Source: Campylobacter gracilis (lineage in GTDB: Bacteria; Campylobacterota; Campylobacteria; Campylobacterales; Campylobacteraceae). Taken from it: a DNA stretch of 64,000 bases. The stretch spans positions 34,356-98,355 of the forward strand of contig NZ_JAHAFS010000006.1 of NCBI RefSeq assembly GCF_018374135.1, in the 5' to 3' direction. Position numbers and translations under genes: made by a program. How positions within the stretch are numbered: position 1 is the stretch's first letter; every line of letters starts with the position of its first letter. Below, in pieces: positions 63,892 to 64,000 of the stretch. Under the pieces are notes generated by a model. The model saw nothing but the letters and a program-made list of their open reading frames with translations. It was not told the origin of the DNA and made no database searches.

Positions 63892-64000
63892 AATCTTTAT
63901 CTATTCAGCCCCCTTTAAGCATCGCTCTTGTATAATCACAATTCTGTTTCGCACCGAGCCGAACCTGCTTTCTTAACTCTTAAGTCCTAGTAGTTTTAGC
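63892..64000 (+). promoter_or_regulatory. Possible promoter at window end
   Basis: TATAAT at 63931-63936 lies after the selD stop and before the window end, in the right place to drive a gene just outside. No gene is visible in the remaining bases. Confidence 0.3.

Overview
This window looks like the chromosome of a Campylobacterota species, most likely a Campylobacter with unusually high GC for the genus (mid-40s by eye, compatible with C. gracilis; not tested). The evidence is the pervasive AAATTT/AAAATTTT signature, the dense small operons, the gene families (nspC polyamine decarboxylase, LpoB-like lipoprotein, split trp genes, yedE/yedF/selD, solitary fdhC) and close protein-level resemblance to known Campylobacter proteins.

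Layout. 0-4.1 kb: a CYTH/CHAD protein cut by the window edge, ubiE, xseA, serC. 4.1-6.1 kb: a small DUF333 protein and a decayed stretch with frameshifted remnants. 6.1-10.6 kb (minus): an anaerobic haem operon with a Fur-like box, a previously unremarked 62-aa leader protein, a FecCD permease, an ATPase, a periplasmic binding protein, a ChuW/HmuW-type radical SAM protein and a flavodoxin. The matching outer-membrane haem receptor is at 31.2-33.3 kb with its own weak Fur-like site. 10.9-13.2 kb: cstA and its YbdD partner. 13.6-15.3 kb: two frameshifted genes. 15.4-18.4 kb: an AT-rich island at the 3' end of guaA carrying a Hachiman-like defence pair (HamA DUF1837 nuclease and HamB Ski2-like helicase), broken by three one-base homopolymer indels. 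18.4-22.4 kb: guaA, a small lipoprotein, a DUF721 protein, uvrC. 22.6-27.5 kb: a 1517-aa NIT-domain hybrid kinase and a CheY-like regulator. 27.56 kb: tRNA-Arg(CCT). 27.9-31 kb: trpB, trpA and a FliO-like protein. 33.8 kb: yedE. 35.1-43.5 kb (minus): trpE, a trpG-trpD fusion, a D12-class DNA adenine methyltransferase, a hugely inflated trpF, and two related membrane proteins. 43.6-51.4 kb: yaaA, a TauE/SafE exporter, fluC/crcB, hypothetical envelope proteins, a GH-A-like secreted protein, rpsU and an LpoB-like lipoprotein. 51.6-56 kb: class III ribonucleotide reductase (nrdD, a separate 54-aa glycyl-radical-type tail protein, nrdG), then nrdB of the class I enzyme. 56.1-59.9 kb: pcm, a lone McrB-like AAA+ protein, moaE/moaD. 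60-63.9 kb: nspC, fdhC, yedF and a selenocysteine-containing selD.

The genes describe an anaerobic or microaerobic, formate-respiring, selenium-using cell that salvages haem iron and carries both aerobic-type and anaerobic ribonucleotide reductases. The observations most worth following are (1) the apparently detached glycyl-radical domain of NrdD, (2) the Hachiman pair at guaA with three same-direction homopolymer indels, (3) the Fur-linked 62-aa protein heading the haem operon, (4) a DNA methyltransferase inside the trp operon next to a TrpF three times normal length, and (5) UGA-encoded selenocysteine in SelD. Positions and domain limits are read by eye; no database search was run.
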